Counted from the first letter of the stretch, positions 27,701 through 37,048 are shown. The stretch: DNA of 56,227 bases from a bacterium (GCA_018223105.1 JAAEYY010000012.1:41345-97571), one strand, 5' to 3'. Program-made: numbers and translations. The notes: generated from the sequence alone by a model not told the origin.

Positions 27701-30700
27701 TTTGTCAATATCCGGATATCCGGAAGCATCGTCCCATTCTAGTTGAACCTTTGTCTCCAATGTTCCATCTGTGGCTTCAAAATTTGCGACAGATCCATCA
27801 TACATTACAATTCCAAGTGAGAATTGATATCCCAAACTAATCTTATCGTAGTTGCCAAGGTAGTACGGAGTTTGTTGACTAGTTGTGTTTCCTATTCCGA
27901 GTTCACCATTAATGTTTCTACCCCATACATAAGTCCCTGCTGATGTTACAGAAGTATTCTGAATTCCAGCATTTGCTCTGCAGCCGGTACCCATAACATA
28001 GGTAAGAGTAGTCTTGTCCGTTAAGGTTCCATCACCCAATTGTCCATAGTTATTCAAGCCACAGGTATAAACTCTTCTAAACTGGTCGATTAGTACGGAG
28101 TGATATCCGCCACAAGCAAAATCGATAAATCTATTTGTACCTATTCTAGTAGGTGTAGATACTCCATTTTTATGTCCTAAGCCGAGCTGTCCATAGGTAT
28201 TTTTACCCCAGCCCCACAAGGTTCCATCCTGTTTCAGCGCTAAAACGTGATCAACTGAAGACTCTACTTTCTTCCAGTCTGTATCAGTTCCAATTTGAGT
28301 AAAAGTAAAGCTATAAGTACTGAAGTTTGTTCGGCCCGTGCCCCACAGAGTACCATCACTTTTTATTGCAAACACACAATAAAATCCGGCATGTACATAA
28401 ACCCAATTCGAGTCTGAACCTACTTGTGTAGGACTTAATACATTGCTAGAGCTTCCCTGACCGGTTTGCCCGTAACCTCCATATCCCCAAATCCATAATG
28501 TTCCATTTTCTTTAATAGCAGCACTCACAAAAGAATTATTAGCGCTGATCTGAACCCAATCTTTATCTGTACCAACTTGTTCTGCAGCAGTCTGGTTAGT
28601 AGTGTTTTCAAGTCCAAGCTGACCATTCCCATTGCCACCCCAAGACCACAAAGAACCATCGCTTTCTAAGGCAATTACATGGTCATATCCGCCCTGCATA
28701 TCTTGCCAGCGTCTTCTGTCGTACTGAGTTACTCCAAAAAGATTAGATCCTGTTCCGATGTTATATTTATTGCTACCTGCAACTAAAAGAACTCCTTCTC
28801 CTCCACTAATGCTGTTACTTTGAGTAAATTCTGAAGAAAAAGTAGAAGTGTTGGCAATCAAGACAGCTTTGATGTCATATTTGATCTCAAAATCTGTATA
28901 GTTATTAGCATCTTTAAATAGTCTCTTATTCCCGGATACGGTCTGAATAGTGGATGGAGTGCCACAAACATTAATCCTGCGGATTTCAAATTGTACATCT
29001 TCTCTAGGATGTTCCCAAGAAATCTCCTTTAATGAACCATCTACTAGCCTTGCTGTAACGTTTGTTGGTGGTGCAAGCTTGGGATAGGTAATGGTTGAAT
29101 AAGAGTAACTAGCATAATCAGAATAATAGATTACTCCTCCGCGAGTCCAAAACAAACGTGCCTTGTATTCATAGCTCGTTTCTGGCAAACTTATATTGTC
29201 TGTAAGAATATAATTATTGTTTTCACTTTGTTCGAAACTGACAGATCCAATGAGTTGTCCTGTGGTGTTATTATAGAATTCAATTCCCGCATCTTGAGAC
29301 TGTGCAAAGTAGTATATAACCCCGAGCTGTACGGCATAATCTTTCGTTGATGTGCTTAGTGAAACAGGAGAAAGTGCTGCATGAGTGTAATTTATTCGAG
29401 TAAGTTTACCTCTATATCTCACATCATTGCTTTCATACATAATAGCCATAGCATACTCATTGCTCACTTCCGGAACCCCATCAAAATTGAATATTGTTCT
29501 GGTGTTACCTTTAATTCCGGCAGGCATAAAGAACGTATCCAGTGCTTCTCCTTCAAGGTATAAGATTACGTTATGTGATCTGTCTGTTGGAACAGTCCAA
29601 GTTAATCTCACTCCATTGATCGTATGAGAAGCAGATAGTGATTGGATTTGTGAAACTCGTGGGAAAACTGCTGTAGTGCTGATTTCGAGCCCTTGCACGC
29701 TATTGTCTCTGCTTAAAACCGGGATCACAGAATATTTGTAAACAGAACCCGCAGTTCCGAATGAATCTGTGAATTCCATTGGCATACCACTCTCTACGAC
29801 CCAAAACAACTCCCCATTTCTAAGAATGTAATAATCCAATCCATGATCACTTGAATGGCTCCAGTTCACTTTGATAGCATCATTGTAAATGCTAGCTGTG
29901 AGGTTCTCTACCGGTAGAATCGCCGGGAATGTTTGTACAACTGTTTGGTATTCTCCTTCAATAGTAGTGTTCAAATCCTTTTCCCAAATCGCTCTCACTC
30001 TATAAGAATAATCATAGCCGGGAAGGCCTTCTTTGTCAATCACTAATTTCGTTTGTGATGCCGGTACACGACCAATGAGCACAAGCCCTCTGTACACTTC
30101 GAATGACGTGTAATTGGCGTTGCTTGCCTGCCATCTGATGTCTACAGATTGGTTTTGATCATTCACAATTGCAACAATGTCTATTGGAGTTGCTATTTCT
30201 TCTGAAGATGGAATTAGGTTTGGCAGAGTATCAATAAAATTGGCAGTATAGGCCTTTATTGAATCATAGTAAACAAATTCAACTTGGTTGTCTATGAACT
30301 GAGCATCAGGATGTTCACAGATTACTTGTACCTCAAAACCTTCCTGAAGATCGTAGGTAGGTACATTAACAAATTCATAATATCCTGAAGAATTGGTGAT
30401 TGTTTCATCAAAATACACGAATCGCTCCCCGTCGCTGTCGGGGAACAACAAGATGACACGTGCGTTTGGTATACCTTCTTTTCCTTCCAAGGTATACGCT
30501 GTACCAAAGACTCTGGAATTACCTGCTCTCTTACCAACTGCACTTTTTCTCTTTGATTTTTTATTATCCAAAAAGACTTGCACCATGTAGATATGGGGCT
30601 CATTATCGTAAACCGTATGATCAAAGTAGGTCTTTTGTACTCCTTCGAGCGTGGCAATTAAGCTTCCATCTCTGAAAATTCTAAAGCTTGGTTTATAGTA

Positions 30701-33700
30701 GTTTGGATAATCCCAGCTCAAGCGTACATGACTGCTGTACTGAGTACTTGCAATGAGGTTTGAAACAGTGTCGAGTTCATATGGCCCGCTTGTGTTTGTT
30801 TGGCCTTTCACTATTGTGGTGTCATCGCCATAGTGATACGTTCCATTCACATTTTTAATCAGACAAAGTGCAAATTCCACTTCCTCATCTGAATAATCAT
30901 TCCAGGGTATGCCTACTCCAAACGCTGTGCTTCTGTACATTGCATAAGTCTTGGTTTGTGCCTTGTTTTGAATCGCAACATCAAGGTATGAATATACAGA
31001 ATCTACTCCGGTATAGAATTGGATCATTCCTTCTACGAAGGGATAAATTTGAGCATATCTCAATTTTGGAAGTTTAGGATAGTTCAAATTGATTGAAGCG
31101 CTAGTATTACCAATGGAGTAGATGGATTCCTTGAATGCTGCAACCGTGTATTTATAGGACTGTCCCGGTACTCCGGTGCGATCTATAAATCTAAGTGGTC
31201 GCTCCTTCCGGATTCGCGCTATTGTATCTACTGATCCATTTGCTTCTCTCATCACTAAGAAGCCGGTATAATTATATTCGGCATTGACAGAGTATACCCA
31301 GTTAATTAATAATGTAGAGTCTGCTCGAGCTGTTGCATTAACAGTGCTTATTGCAGTTAGATTAGGGTATCTTGTAATGTCACTAAAAACCTTGCTTGAA
31401 CTAAATATTTCCTCTTCGTGGTCCCTGAATACATTTATGGAGTAAACATAATCTTCTAGGCATTTTCCATCTAGATCTGTAAAGCTTCTTTCAGCACTCC
31501 CCAGCTTTGCAATTAGCGAATCGCTTCTATACACTCTAAATCCATCAATATTGCCTCCCGGGTGGCTCCATGAAAGCAAGACATTTGCTTTATTAGTCTG
31601 TCTAGTGACCACAAAATCACCTTGTTTCACAGCCTTAGGATTAGGGAACTGTTCAATGGAAGATTTCGCATCTTCAAAAGCATATTCATACTCTCCCGAA
31701 GAAGTATTGAAGGTTCTTCTATAAGATCGAATGCTATAAGTGTAGCTTGCAAGTGGTTCTCCCCCTTCGTCTATAAAAGAGTCTTTTAAAGATTTTTGAT
31801 GATTGACGGCTATTAATTCGGAACCTCTGTACAGATAATAATGAATGGTGTCTGTCTTATTCACTTCCCATCTAAGCAGAACCTGACCCATTGAATCAAT
31901 ACTTTCTGTTTCAAAGGAAAGTAGACGAAACCCAACAGGTTCTGTTTCAGCAGAAGGAACAGTTGCTTCAAGAAATACTATTTGCTCCGGTTGTTCTTGA
32001 TTGAGAACAAGAGTCACATCTTCCGATACACCGCTCGATAAAGTAAATTCAGTTTCAAGATGATATGGCACTTCAGTAAAGCTAAAATGTCCATTAACAT
32101 CAGTTCTAGTGCTGCTGCTGAATGGTCTTCCATTCACCGAACCTTCAAGCGTAATCTCGACATTTGGAACGGTAAAATCTCCTTCGGATTCATCATTAAT
32201 CAGGTATCCCGAAACTAAACCATTTGCCTTTATACTTCCTGAATCGGGCAATGCCAGCATCTTTACCTCATCAAGAATCAGATTTAACTTATAATGATGG
32301 AAATTACCGGGTATAGGATTCAGATCTGTATAGCTCTGTGTATAAGGATCCAACTCCGCGATTAGGTTTCCATCTCTGCTAATGGTTAGACCTGTAACAT
32401 AAGAACTGAGATCATTCCAGTCCATTTTCAATGTTGTTCCGGCAATATCATCCGGCACTACAAAATTTGCATCAAAGGTGCTTCCTATGACGCTCTGTGC
32501 GGCCGAAATACTATCGTAATACAGTGTGTTTACAGACATCAAACTGTATTCGTAAGTCATCCCATTTTGTATATGCTTTGAGCTTCTTGGAACACAAAGG
32601 TCTGAGTATGATTTCTTTGAAGTATCTAAAACAGCAATCAATGAGTCTTCTCTATAAAGTAAAAGTTTAGTGTCGTAATCGCTATTACTATTGAGCTGAA
32701 GATCTATAGACCATGGATTGACTGTTGAGATTTGAAGATCCGGTTGCTGGAAGGGCAGAGTGGAGCCAATTGCTCCAAATTTATCTAGTAGTACTGTTCC
32801 CGGACCATATTCTAACACTCTAAGCTCGTAACTAATCTGTTGATCCGGTCTTACAAAATGATTAAAGGTTCCGGAGATTGAAGTGTAATTGTTAATACTA
32901 TCTAGAATCTCAGAATAAATCTCTTCACCAGTACTTATATCACTAATTTGTATATATACTTCCGGGTTATGACTTCTGTGAGCATCCGTTACGGGAATGT
33001 CCCAAGTTAATTGGATTCTAGAATCTGATTCTCCGGTGCTAGCGTGAAGCCCTTCACCCGAGTAAAAAACTCTACAGGTGGTAGTGAGCACATCATCAGA
33101 ACTTGTAAAACCAAGTTGCCCATAATTATTGCTCCCTGCACCACAAATTACGAACTCCGCGTTTTTGATGTATAAGGTGTGATCGTATCCCGGTCCGGGT
33201 AAAGGTAAGTCGCTAGGAGAGCCATTATATATGATTATTGGCATTGCAGTGCTATTGGAATTACCGGTACCAAATTGACCTGTAGCATTTTCTCCAATTG
33301 CATAAAGATCGTAATCAGCACCCACAAGAGAATAAAAATAAAATGTTTCATTAAAGCATTTTAAGTAGATATTAAGACCCGATACTCCAATAGCTTCCGG
33401 GCTTGTGGCAGCGGTATTTTTATAATCTCCCCATAGTTCCGCTACATAAGAAGAAGTGATTGCTCCTGATCGTTTATTTCCCGCAGCTATTTCATTATAG
33501 TTCCCTCCAACGCTGGTTGGTGTGTTTCTGTTGGTTTGATCACCATGTCCCAATTGGCCTTTGTCATTTGCACCCCAAGAATATAAGGCAGAACTCGGAC
33601 CAATTGCCAAGGCATGGTCTGCGCCTCCTGTAATTACTGTGTAGTTAAGACTTCCAATTTGTACAAATGAATTTCGGTCAGTGGTAGAACCATCTCCAAG

Positions 33701-34168
33701 TTGCCCACTGCTATTATCGCCGCAGGCAAAAAGCACTCCATTGTTCTTAATGGTAAAACTAAAGTACCAACCCGCACCAACAGCCTTACAAGCTGTCTGC
33801 ACTTGCTGAGGTGTATTATATGAATTTCCTGTGTTCCCTAGACCTAATTGCCCGAAACTATTGTCTCCCCAGGTCCAAACTGTACCATCATTCAGTACCA
33901 CAATAACATGCTCCATTCCAGGAGCAAAGTCGGTTACCGGCGCCTGAAGGCTGACCTTAGTAGCTGTAGATGTATTGAAGTTGTGACCTAGACCCAATTG
34001 TCCTTTGTCGTTCTTACCCCAAACCCAAAGCGAACCATCGCTTCTGAGGCCCACGGAGAACTCGTTTCCAGCCTTAACTATTGAAAAATTTTGTGCTAAT
34101 AGATCCTTGCTAAAAAAGATCAGTGTACATACTAAAATTAGCTTCCAGGTTTTTTGAAACACACTCAT
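21791..34168 (-). CDS. Giant secreted multidomain protein: RCC1 propellers, FN3-like and carboxypeptidase-regulatory-like domains, type IX sorting tail
   Basis: 4125 residues. Signal peptide 1-25 (ends KDLLAQ). Residues about 27-370 are RCC1-type repeats with the recurring DGSLWVWGKNDKGQLGLG motif (seven-bladed propeller size); a second RCC1 region lies at about 1790-2130. Between them are many FN3-like domains (pattern V.LSW.....GF.VYR...LIA.L) and carboxypeptidase-regulatory-like domains near 650-710 and 1220-1285, with a third near 2215-2275. From about 2670 a different part begins (LRDPPGDGSYSYLEEG, then Ser/Thr/Gly-rich repeats to about 3000). A YPNP sorting domain closes it (about 4040-4125). 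Export is by type IX secretion; surface adhesion or host/substrate binding is inferred. Single uninterrupted frame, own terminator, next to a two-component system. Confidence 0.88.
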   Translation of the reverse strand: MSVFQKTWKLILVCTLIFFSKDLLAQNFSIVKAGNEFSVGLRSDGSLWVWGKNDKGQLGLGHNFNTSTATKVSLQAPVTDFAPGMEHVIVVLNDGTVWTWGDNSFGQLGLGNTGNSYNTPQQVQTACKAVGAGWYFSFTIKNNGVLFACGDNSSGQLGDGSTTDRNSFVQIGSLNYTVITGGADHALAIGPSSALYSWGANDKGQLGHGDQTNRNTPTSVGGNYNEIAAGNKRSGAITSSYVAELWGDYKNTAATSPEAIGVSGLNIYLKCFNETFYFYSLVGADYDLYAIGENATGQFGTGNSNSTAMPIIIYNGSPSDLPLPGPGYDHTLYIKNAEFVICGAGSNNYGQLGFTSSDDVLTTTCRVFYSGEGLHASTGESDSRIQLTWDIPVTDAHRSHNPEVYIQISDISTGEEIYSEILDSINNYTSISGTFNHFVRPDQQISYELRVLEYGPGTVLLDKFGAIGSTLPFQQPDLQISTVNPWSIDLQLNSNSDYDTKLLLYREDSLIAVLDTSKKSYSDLCVPRSSKHIQNGMTYEYSLMSVNTLYYDSISAAQSVIGSTFDANFVVPDDIAGTTLKMDWNDLSSYVTGLTISRDGNLIAELDPYTQSYTDLNPIPGNFHHYKLNLILDEVKMLALPDSGSIKANGLVSGYLINDESEGDFTVPNVEITLEGSVNGRPFSSSTRTDVNGHFSFTEVPYHLETEFTLSSGVSEDVTLVLNQEQPEQIVFLEATVPSAETEPVGFRLLSFETESIDSMGQVLLRWEVNKTDTIHYYLYRGSELIAVNHQKSLKDSFIDEGGEPLASYTYSIRSYRRTFNTSSGEYEYAFEDAKSSIEQFPNPKAVKQGDFVVTRQTNKANVLLSWSHPGGNIDGFRVYRSDSLIAKLGSAERSFTDLDGKCLEDYVYSINVFRDHEEEIFSSSKVFSDITRYPNLTAISTVNATARADSTLLINWVYSVNAEYNYTGFLVMREANGSVDTIARIRKERPLRFIDRTGVPGQSYKYTVAAFKESIYSIGNTSASINLNYPKLPKLRYAQIYPFVEGMIQFYTGVDSVYSYLDVAIQNKAQTKTYAMYRSTAFGVGIPWNDYSDEEVEFALCLIKNVNGTYHYGDDTTIVKGQTNTSGPYELDTVSNLIASTQYSSHVRLSWDYPNYYKPSFRIFRDGSLIATLEGVQKTYFDHTVYDNEPHIYMVQVFLDNKKSKRKSAVGKRAGNSRVFGTAYTLEGKEGIPNARVILLFPDSDGERFVYFDETITNSSGYYEFVNVPTYDLQEGFEVQVICEHPDAQFIDNQVEFVYYDSIKAYTANFIDTLPNLIPSSEEIATPIDIVAIVNDQNQSVDIRWQASNANYTSFEVYRGLVLIGRVPASQTKLVIDKEGLPGYDYSYRVRAIWEKDLNTTIEGEYQTVVQTFPAILPVENLTASIYNDAIKVNWSHSSDHGLDYYILRNGELFWVVESGMPMEFTDSFGTAGSVYKYSVIPVLSRDNSVQGLEISTTAVFPRVSQIQSLSASHTINGVRLTWTVPTDRSHNVILYLEGEALDTFFMPAGIKGNTRTIFNFDGVPEVSNEYAMAIMYESNDVRYRGKLTRINYTHAALSPVSLSTSTKDYAVQLGVIYYFAQSQDAGIEFYNNTTGQLIGSVSFEQSENNNYILTDNISLPETSYEYKARLFWTRGGVIYYSDYASYSYSTITYPKLAPPTNVTARLVDGSLKEISWEHPREDVQFEIRRINVCGTPSTIQTVSGNKRLFKDANNYTDFEIKYDIKAVLIANTSTFSSEFTQSNSISGGEGVLLVAGSNKYNIGTGSNLFGVTQYDRRRWQDMQGGYDHVIALESDGSLWSWGGNGNGQLGLENTTNQTAAEQVGTDKDWVQISANNSFVSAAIKENGTLWIWGYGGYGQTGQGSSSNVLSPTQVGSDSNWVYVHAGFYCVFAIKSDGTLWGTGRTNFSTYSFTFTQIGTDTDWKKVESSVDHVLALKQDGTLWGWGKNTYGQLGLGHKNGVSTPTRIGTNRFIDFACGGYHSVLIDQFRRVYTCGLNNYGQLGDGTLTDKTTLTYVMGTGCRANAGIQNTSVTSAGTYVWGRNINGELGIGNTTSQQTPYYLGNYDKISLGYQFSLGIVMYDGSVANFEATDGTLETKVQLEWDDASGYPDIDKLHIYRDGELIGIETSDKTSFTDLDAVPGMKHIYSIRVLMTTGGQTAAVSDIGWRKAAGIVKGDVVTFVGNQPVPDVDVKLKVETKDGNYYYSTKSDNNGRFRFEGVYYGEQGVAYASATYLDHEFVEDTLSAELDLTVTSLGIGTFIDKSANLISGTIAQRDSECPIDSVPITLIKHYASSADVEETKFSDEEGKYSFSVNPYEADLVSFELELADIQVRGVDSVYHDWDRNNVVISKSAVSVNTPAEDFYDQLSVPYTFSVNNSCGNYPGIKFSLDINSTDGCYESTIVSNDNGVFPTTYLPPQKYIVTVNSASPLTADIVPILEYLSLRPLKLDLSDYGTNERGDSSLQQLYAKEAEFTYHNLPDISLTRGGGIETVACNPDILLVYGQGDPNHADANVTLAVLETHKGVQCHVKEGYLVVKNGASIDGDLRIDFDPSTGTFPDYIFTPGLPETVAPYYKTLTVEYHNKFGFVSQDVYQVLVAGKAPQPGSDVIVSSEEGKDFQIPLAVLRDPPGDGSYSYLEEGVESVKTFSVDQSFGGSVNLSASTTLGILGIGMEVSASAGVGGAEQNSNELTFSHTTTQRFETSAASDIANAQGTEFQVGDNADLIIGTGMALKYGIIESIIYDPATCTVTKSTEIGISPDKLTTTWAYTVDHIETLILEYENILKLAREGRLTIEDNSGGSEPKDSNFYRTLIDNWKSVLNYHRYNTLPHVNLCDKKLFDASFDTDDVPWGVPRSTAETVKEAAQSFQEDCFCSAAGSYDGNDNFVLNADFKWTDETLLKYRIARMRLGELQEYFRVLAEDIPTGPGYSPPSLDKYNDNDDAWEKKLDDGDEFYAENLTFSGLASIEKSYSYSVSSNSTYTQHIYGDASVYAGIMLISEFDVSTWAGIGAGVNVATTQAIDVETRAGVELTFDFNIENQASQEQTTTNTSGYVLSDDDPGDQFSVTVIKGIEQMHTPYFELFAGRSSCPYEPGTIPRDRPEIQLEYSDGSPFPNNVLRDLDPEAEGFFALKLVNKAPEIFNEYRYYNLVVAPNSNQNGAFLTAFGAGSYYPVTYKILSGSSTYAGMLVGSNGIYYDYSDLKMQLIPTCLDTDVDLVDGFNAGEINLEAYFRQPCSGVSILSPGNNWRLIQSRNAFGQPDEKILIQIGDYDPENVHMENITLQYRRLGSNVWTDISGSQVSADSLQSYYDLYRTVYRDPVYNFIWDVHGQSEIIDGEYEIRAYVNCGLEGKVYSNVVSGVIDRNALALYGVPKPEDGVLNIGESVEVVFNEPVECGYETKTAAHYLFARKSDGLVLSFTPICNGNSIIYQFDGDLDTLNGEVISMAVFDVQDLNGNTLQDTVFYEFEVQNTPVSWKPYSLTVDVYKGESKLINLELENTGAAKANVDLSLSGLPADLLSLFVLSDSIAPHSSNDVPLRVDAINADIGTYTFTVSADVSTFTKNYGNTDVQITVNVLPEAPEWKIPPGKSMSSVVVCNFEIDGNRSVDTMDKIAISIDNEVRGYDNIYKSKAGTNLYYAVINVQGDPEDVGKQLEYRIWDASAGAEYDGSMSNGEIYFDGGIYGSTLNPRIIEVDTEWDSVRYIPLIAGWNWLAFNYQKESMDVDDMLGGLSLRGGEVIKTLNTEAIFNDSTGTWFATSGGLSSINTANGYLLFLHKDDVLRISGKNAEFKQVLIADGWSLIGNPYQENIDINSAFVANSDIEDGAILKTGGAINKASVMESGSWTGGITEYEVYQSYMLFNTKQTILRYKTEHDSFAPGHFEYNLTILGSVLWNGSEHRVDGDYIIAEIDGEFRGVGVLEEAKTPASRYVLNMFVYGDSADLGKAVNFKIYRQSTGQYYEAFTNDSIVFTPDLHKGYPNKPYWFSNEEDALSIDPITFSENIGVQVYPNPHDDHFTVKLTLEHPHLTEIVMYDMFGKKVFTGMQSCYTGENTIGISTEGLVAGTYVVWLKVGDQTNVVKVIKE

Positions 34169-34264
34169 ATTAATCGATTTAGCTCCTAAAGTAGGCCTTG
34201 AAAAAGAGCCTCAGAGCTAAATGTTAAGTTTGAATGCTTTTATGTGAAAATCAATAAAATATGA

Positions 34265-34280
34265 GTATGCAATTGCATAC
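34265..34280. promoter_or_regulatory. Perfect 16-bp palindrome upstream of the giant gene
   Basis: gtatgcaattgcatac, self-complementary over all 16 bases, about 100 bases upstream of the giant gene start and 5 bases after the end of the response-regulator gene. No T-run follows, so it is more like an operator than a terminator. Confidence 0.5.
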
Positions 34281-34284
34281 AAGA

Positions 34285-35016
34285 TTAGGAATCACTCACG
34301 GCCATTTTAACTTCTTCTTTATACCTGTTTGAAACAGGGATTTTAACACCTTGTATTTGCAGATATCTGTTTCCAACGATGTCAATTTTGTTCTTGTTAA
34401 TCAAATACCTTTGATGCACTTGCATGAAAATATCCTGAGGCAGTTTTTCAATAATATCTGAAATCTTACTCCGAATTACTTGTCGACGATCCGGCAGATA
34501 AATATTGAGATAATTCCCGTCCGATTGAATGTATAGGATCTCAAGAATTGGCAGTTTCACTAACACATTCCCATCTTTTACAAAGAGCACCTTGTCTTTG
34601 CCCAGAATATGATCATTTGCCTGACTATTGTAATCAGATTGATTAAAATTTTGAATGGCAATAGCTATGGTTGTGAGTAATGACGGAACATTGTATGGCT
34701 TCATCAAATAACCATTGGGTTTGGTTTCAATAACAGAATCGATTGTGGCTTTATCACCAAATGCAGTGAGGTAAACTATCGGTTTATCCATTGTGCTTCT
34801 GACTTTTTGAGCCAACCAAATTCCATCTTTTTCTCCTGCGAGGTTGATATCTAGCAGGATTAGATCAATTTCAAGTTCTTGTATTTCTAGCCAAGCTGAT
34901 TCAGCCTTTGCACTTGAACCTGCAACTTCATATCCATTGGAGTTTAAGTTGTCTTCGAGATAGGCCCTAGTTATGGCCATATCCTCTACTATATATATCC
35001 TTACCTTTTTATCCAT
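34285..35016 (-). CDS. LytTR-family response regulator
   Basis: 243 residues. Receiver domain at 1-120: YIVEDMAITRAYLEDNL with the acidic pocket, phosphorylated Asp in LILLDINLAGEKDG (near residue 56), the Thr in VYLTAFGD and the Lys in GYLMKPYN. A linker leads to a LytTR DNA-binding domain (about 145-240): LYIQSDGNYLNIYL, then FMQVHQRYLINKNKIDIV and IPVSNRYKEEV. It would take phosphate from the kinase encoded just upstream (8-base overlap) and bind DNA as a dimer at pairs of short direct repeats. The giant secreted protein gene directly downstream is the obvious candidate target. Confidence 0.93.
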   Translation of the reverse strand: MDKKVRIYIVEDMAITRAYLEDNLNSNGYEVAGSSAKAESAWLEIQELEIDLILLDINLAGEKDGIWLAQKVRSTMDKPIVYLTAFGDKATIDSVIETKPNGYLMKPYNVPSLLTTIAIAIQNFNQSDYNSQANDHILGKDKVLFVKDGNVLVKLPILEILYIQSDGNYLNIYLPDRRQVIRSKISDIIEKLPQDIFMQVHQRYLINKNKIDIVGNRYLQIQGVKIPVSNRYKEEVKMAVSDS

Positions 35017-37048
35017 TTAATCCTGTACTGTCTGTAAAATCAATTTTTGCATTGAATCCATTTTCATTAAAATAGTGCAATTTAGAGCCTAATTCTTCTG
35101 CAAGGAGATGCACAAGCCTCAAGCCAAGAGTGTCTTTATTTATGCTAATTTCATTTGAGATTCCCTTACCATTGTCGCGGTACCAAAATCGAATCAAATT
35201 GCCATCCGTTTTTATATCAATGTAGATATCTCCTTCGCCCTCTACAAAAGCATGCTTAAATGTATTGGTTATGAGTTCTGTTGTAATAAGACCTATTGGA
35301 ATTGCGCTGTCAATGGACAATTGAATAGGGTCTATGCTGAGGTGAGACTTCACATTTGGCATTGGCTGACTTTGTTCCACTGAAGCAAGTAAAGAGCTTA
35401 TATATTCTCTGAGATCTATTATTGATTCTGTGTTCTTTTTATAAAGTAACTGATGAACGAGCGCCATACTGTGAATGGACCTTTGCGCCTCTTGAACCGC
35501 ATGTGATATTCGTTCATCTCTTAATTTATTACTGTGTAAGTCCAAGAGTCCGGAAACTATTTGGAGGTTGTTCTTTACGCGGTGATGGATCTCTTTAATA
35601 AGGACCTCCTTTTCTGCCACGGCAATAATTGCCTCCTGTCTTTGTTTAGATATGACTTTTTTATCCTTCGATACCTTTCTATAGAAAAAGAACAAGATGA
35701 CTGCTGTAATACCCAGTCCTATTAAGCCTACCGTTATATATAAGGTCCTATTCTTTTGTGTGATTACCTTTTGTTCTGCCAACTGTAACTCTGCATCCTT
35801 CTTCTCTACTTCGTACTGAGCCGATGCTGTGATATAGTCCATCGATACAATGCTGTGTAATATGGAGTCGTATAGATTCCTAGATTTCTGACTCCATTTC
35901 TCACCTTCTTCAATTCTTTGGTTTGCATAATGTATCAGACCTTGAAGGTTGTACACATCTACCATTATTCTAGGATTATCAGAAATCGTATTGGAATAGA
36001 TGCTACTGTCAACATAAGTCTGGCTTAAACTCAATTTGTTTTGCTTGTAGTATACCAAAGCGATGAGGTAATAGCATTTGGCAATATGACTCACCGATTT
36101 AAACTTTTTTATAGTAACCAGTTCTCTAAAGTAGTGTGGAAGAGCTTCTTCATACTGACCTGTTTCTATGTAATAATCTGCTCTGTTGGATTTTACAACT
36201 AGGTAGAAGTTATTAGACCATTGGGTTGGACCACCTTCTGAGGGAAACAGTTGATTTTCTAGTACATCGATGGATTTGTCGTAATATTTAAGGGCGCTAT
36301 CCCAGTTACCGGCTGCCTGAAAGAAAATACCGAGATCATTGTAAGATGAACTAATGTCGATTAAGATACCACTGTTTAGCTCTTCCTTTAGTCGTTTTCT
36401 ACCGTATTCAATCGCTTTTTCATAATTAAAAAGGTGGTAATGGATGTACGACATGTCTTTATGCTCCAAATACTCCTCTTTGCTAATAATGCGATCATGT
36501 AATTTGTTTATTTCATAGTATTTGGGATACAGTTGGAGTAGATCGGCATACTTTTTACTTCTCAAATATGCTATTTTGAGCTCTTCAAGGATATAAAGTA
36601 CTTTCTTGTTCTTGATAAATTCATCTGCATTGATAAGTTCATTAGCAATTGCTATATAAGATCCATACCGGCTGTATTCCAGATAGTATTTCGACTCATA
36701 AAACCGGAGAAGGTAATATTGTTGTTTGTTGCCATTCTCATTCACCCAGCGAAGGCCACTTTTAAGATAAAAAAGGTAGGTAGAATCGAGGAAAAACTGC
36801 CGTTTGTATCTTTGATACTCTACCAGGTATGATGCATATTCAATTAAATCATCAAACTGTTTTTCATTGTTAACTTCAATTGTTTTGGGCTTAAGCACGG
36901 AGTCAGAGCCCAAGACTATATCCGCATATAAAGAGTGGCTATTAAGAAATAGACCGGCAAAGGTCAGCAGCAATGTTCTGAGCAAAGCAGTAAAGGTGAA
37001 AGCATTTCTTTCAGTTGTAGGTTTATTATGAACAATGCCAGAATTCAT
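35009..37048 (-). CDS. TPR-containing sensor histidine kinase (HisKA_2 type)
   Basis: I start at the ATG at 37048 (679 residues); the frame is open to a TTG at 37090. At 37048 a TTccTTTG element ends 8 nt upstream and a signal peptide begins (LLRTLLLTFAGLFLNSHSLYA). A periplasmic region of about 350 residues shows TPR-like helix pairs (SSYNDLGIFFQAAGNWDSALKYYDKSI; YYIETGQYEEALPHYF), then one membrane span (LYITVGLIGLGITAVILFFF), a coiled-coil linker, the HisKA_2 dimerisation part with the phospho-accepting His in KEIHHRVKNNLQIVSGLL, and a HATPase with DNGKGI and LGLRLVHLL. Two-gene operon with the LytTR regulator. TPR kinases of this type are common in Bacteroidota; the signal sensed is unknown. 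Confidence 0.9.
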   Translation of the reverse strand: MNSGIVHNKPTTERNAFTFTALLRTLLLTFAGLFLNSHSLYADIVLGSDSVLKPKTIEVNNEKQFDDLIEYASYLVEYQRYKRQFFLDSTYLFYLKSGLRWVNENGNKQQYYLLRFYESKYYLEYSRYGSYIAIANELINADEFIKNKKVLYILEELKIAYLRSKKYADLLQLYPKYYEINKLHDRIISKEEYLEHKDMSYIHYHLFNYEKAIEYGRKRLKEELNSGILIDISSSYNDLGIFFQAAGNWDSALKYYDKSIDVLENQLFPSEGGPTQWSNNFYLVVKSNRADYYIETGQYEEALPHYFRELVTIKKFKSVSHIAKCYYLIALVYYKQNKLSLSQTYVDSSIYSNTISDNPRIMVDVYNLQGLIHYANQRIEEGEKWSQKSRNLYDSILHSIVSMDYITASAQYEVEKKDAELQLAEQKVITQKNRTLYITVGLIGLGITAVILFFFYRKVSKDKKVISKQRQEAIIAVAEKEVLIKEIHHRVKNNLQIVSGLLDLHSNKLRDERISHAVQEAQRSIHSMALVHQLLYKKNTESIIDLREYISSLLASVEQSQPMPNVKSHLSIDPIQLSIDSAIPIGLITTELITNTFKHAFVEGEGDIYIDIKTDGNLIRFWYRDNGKGISNEISINKDTLGLRLVHLLAEELGSKLHYFNENGFNAKIDFTDSTGLNG

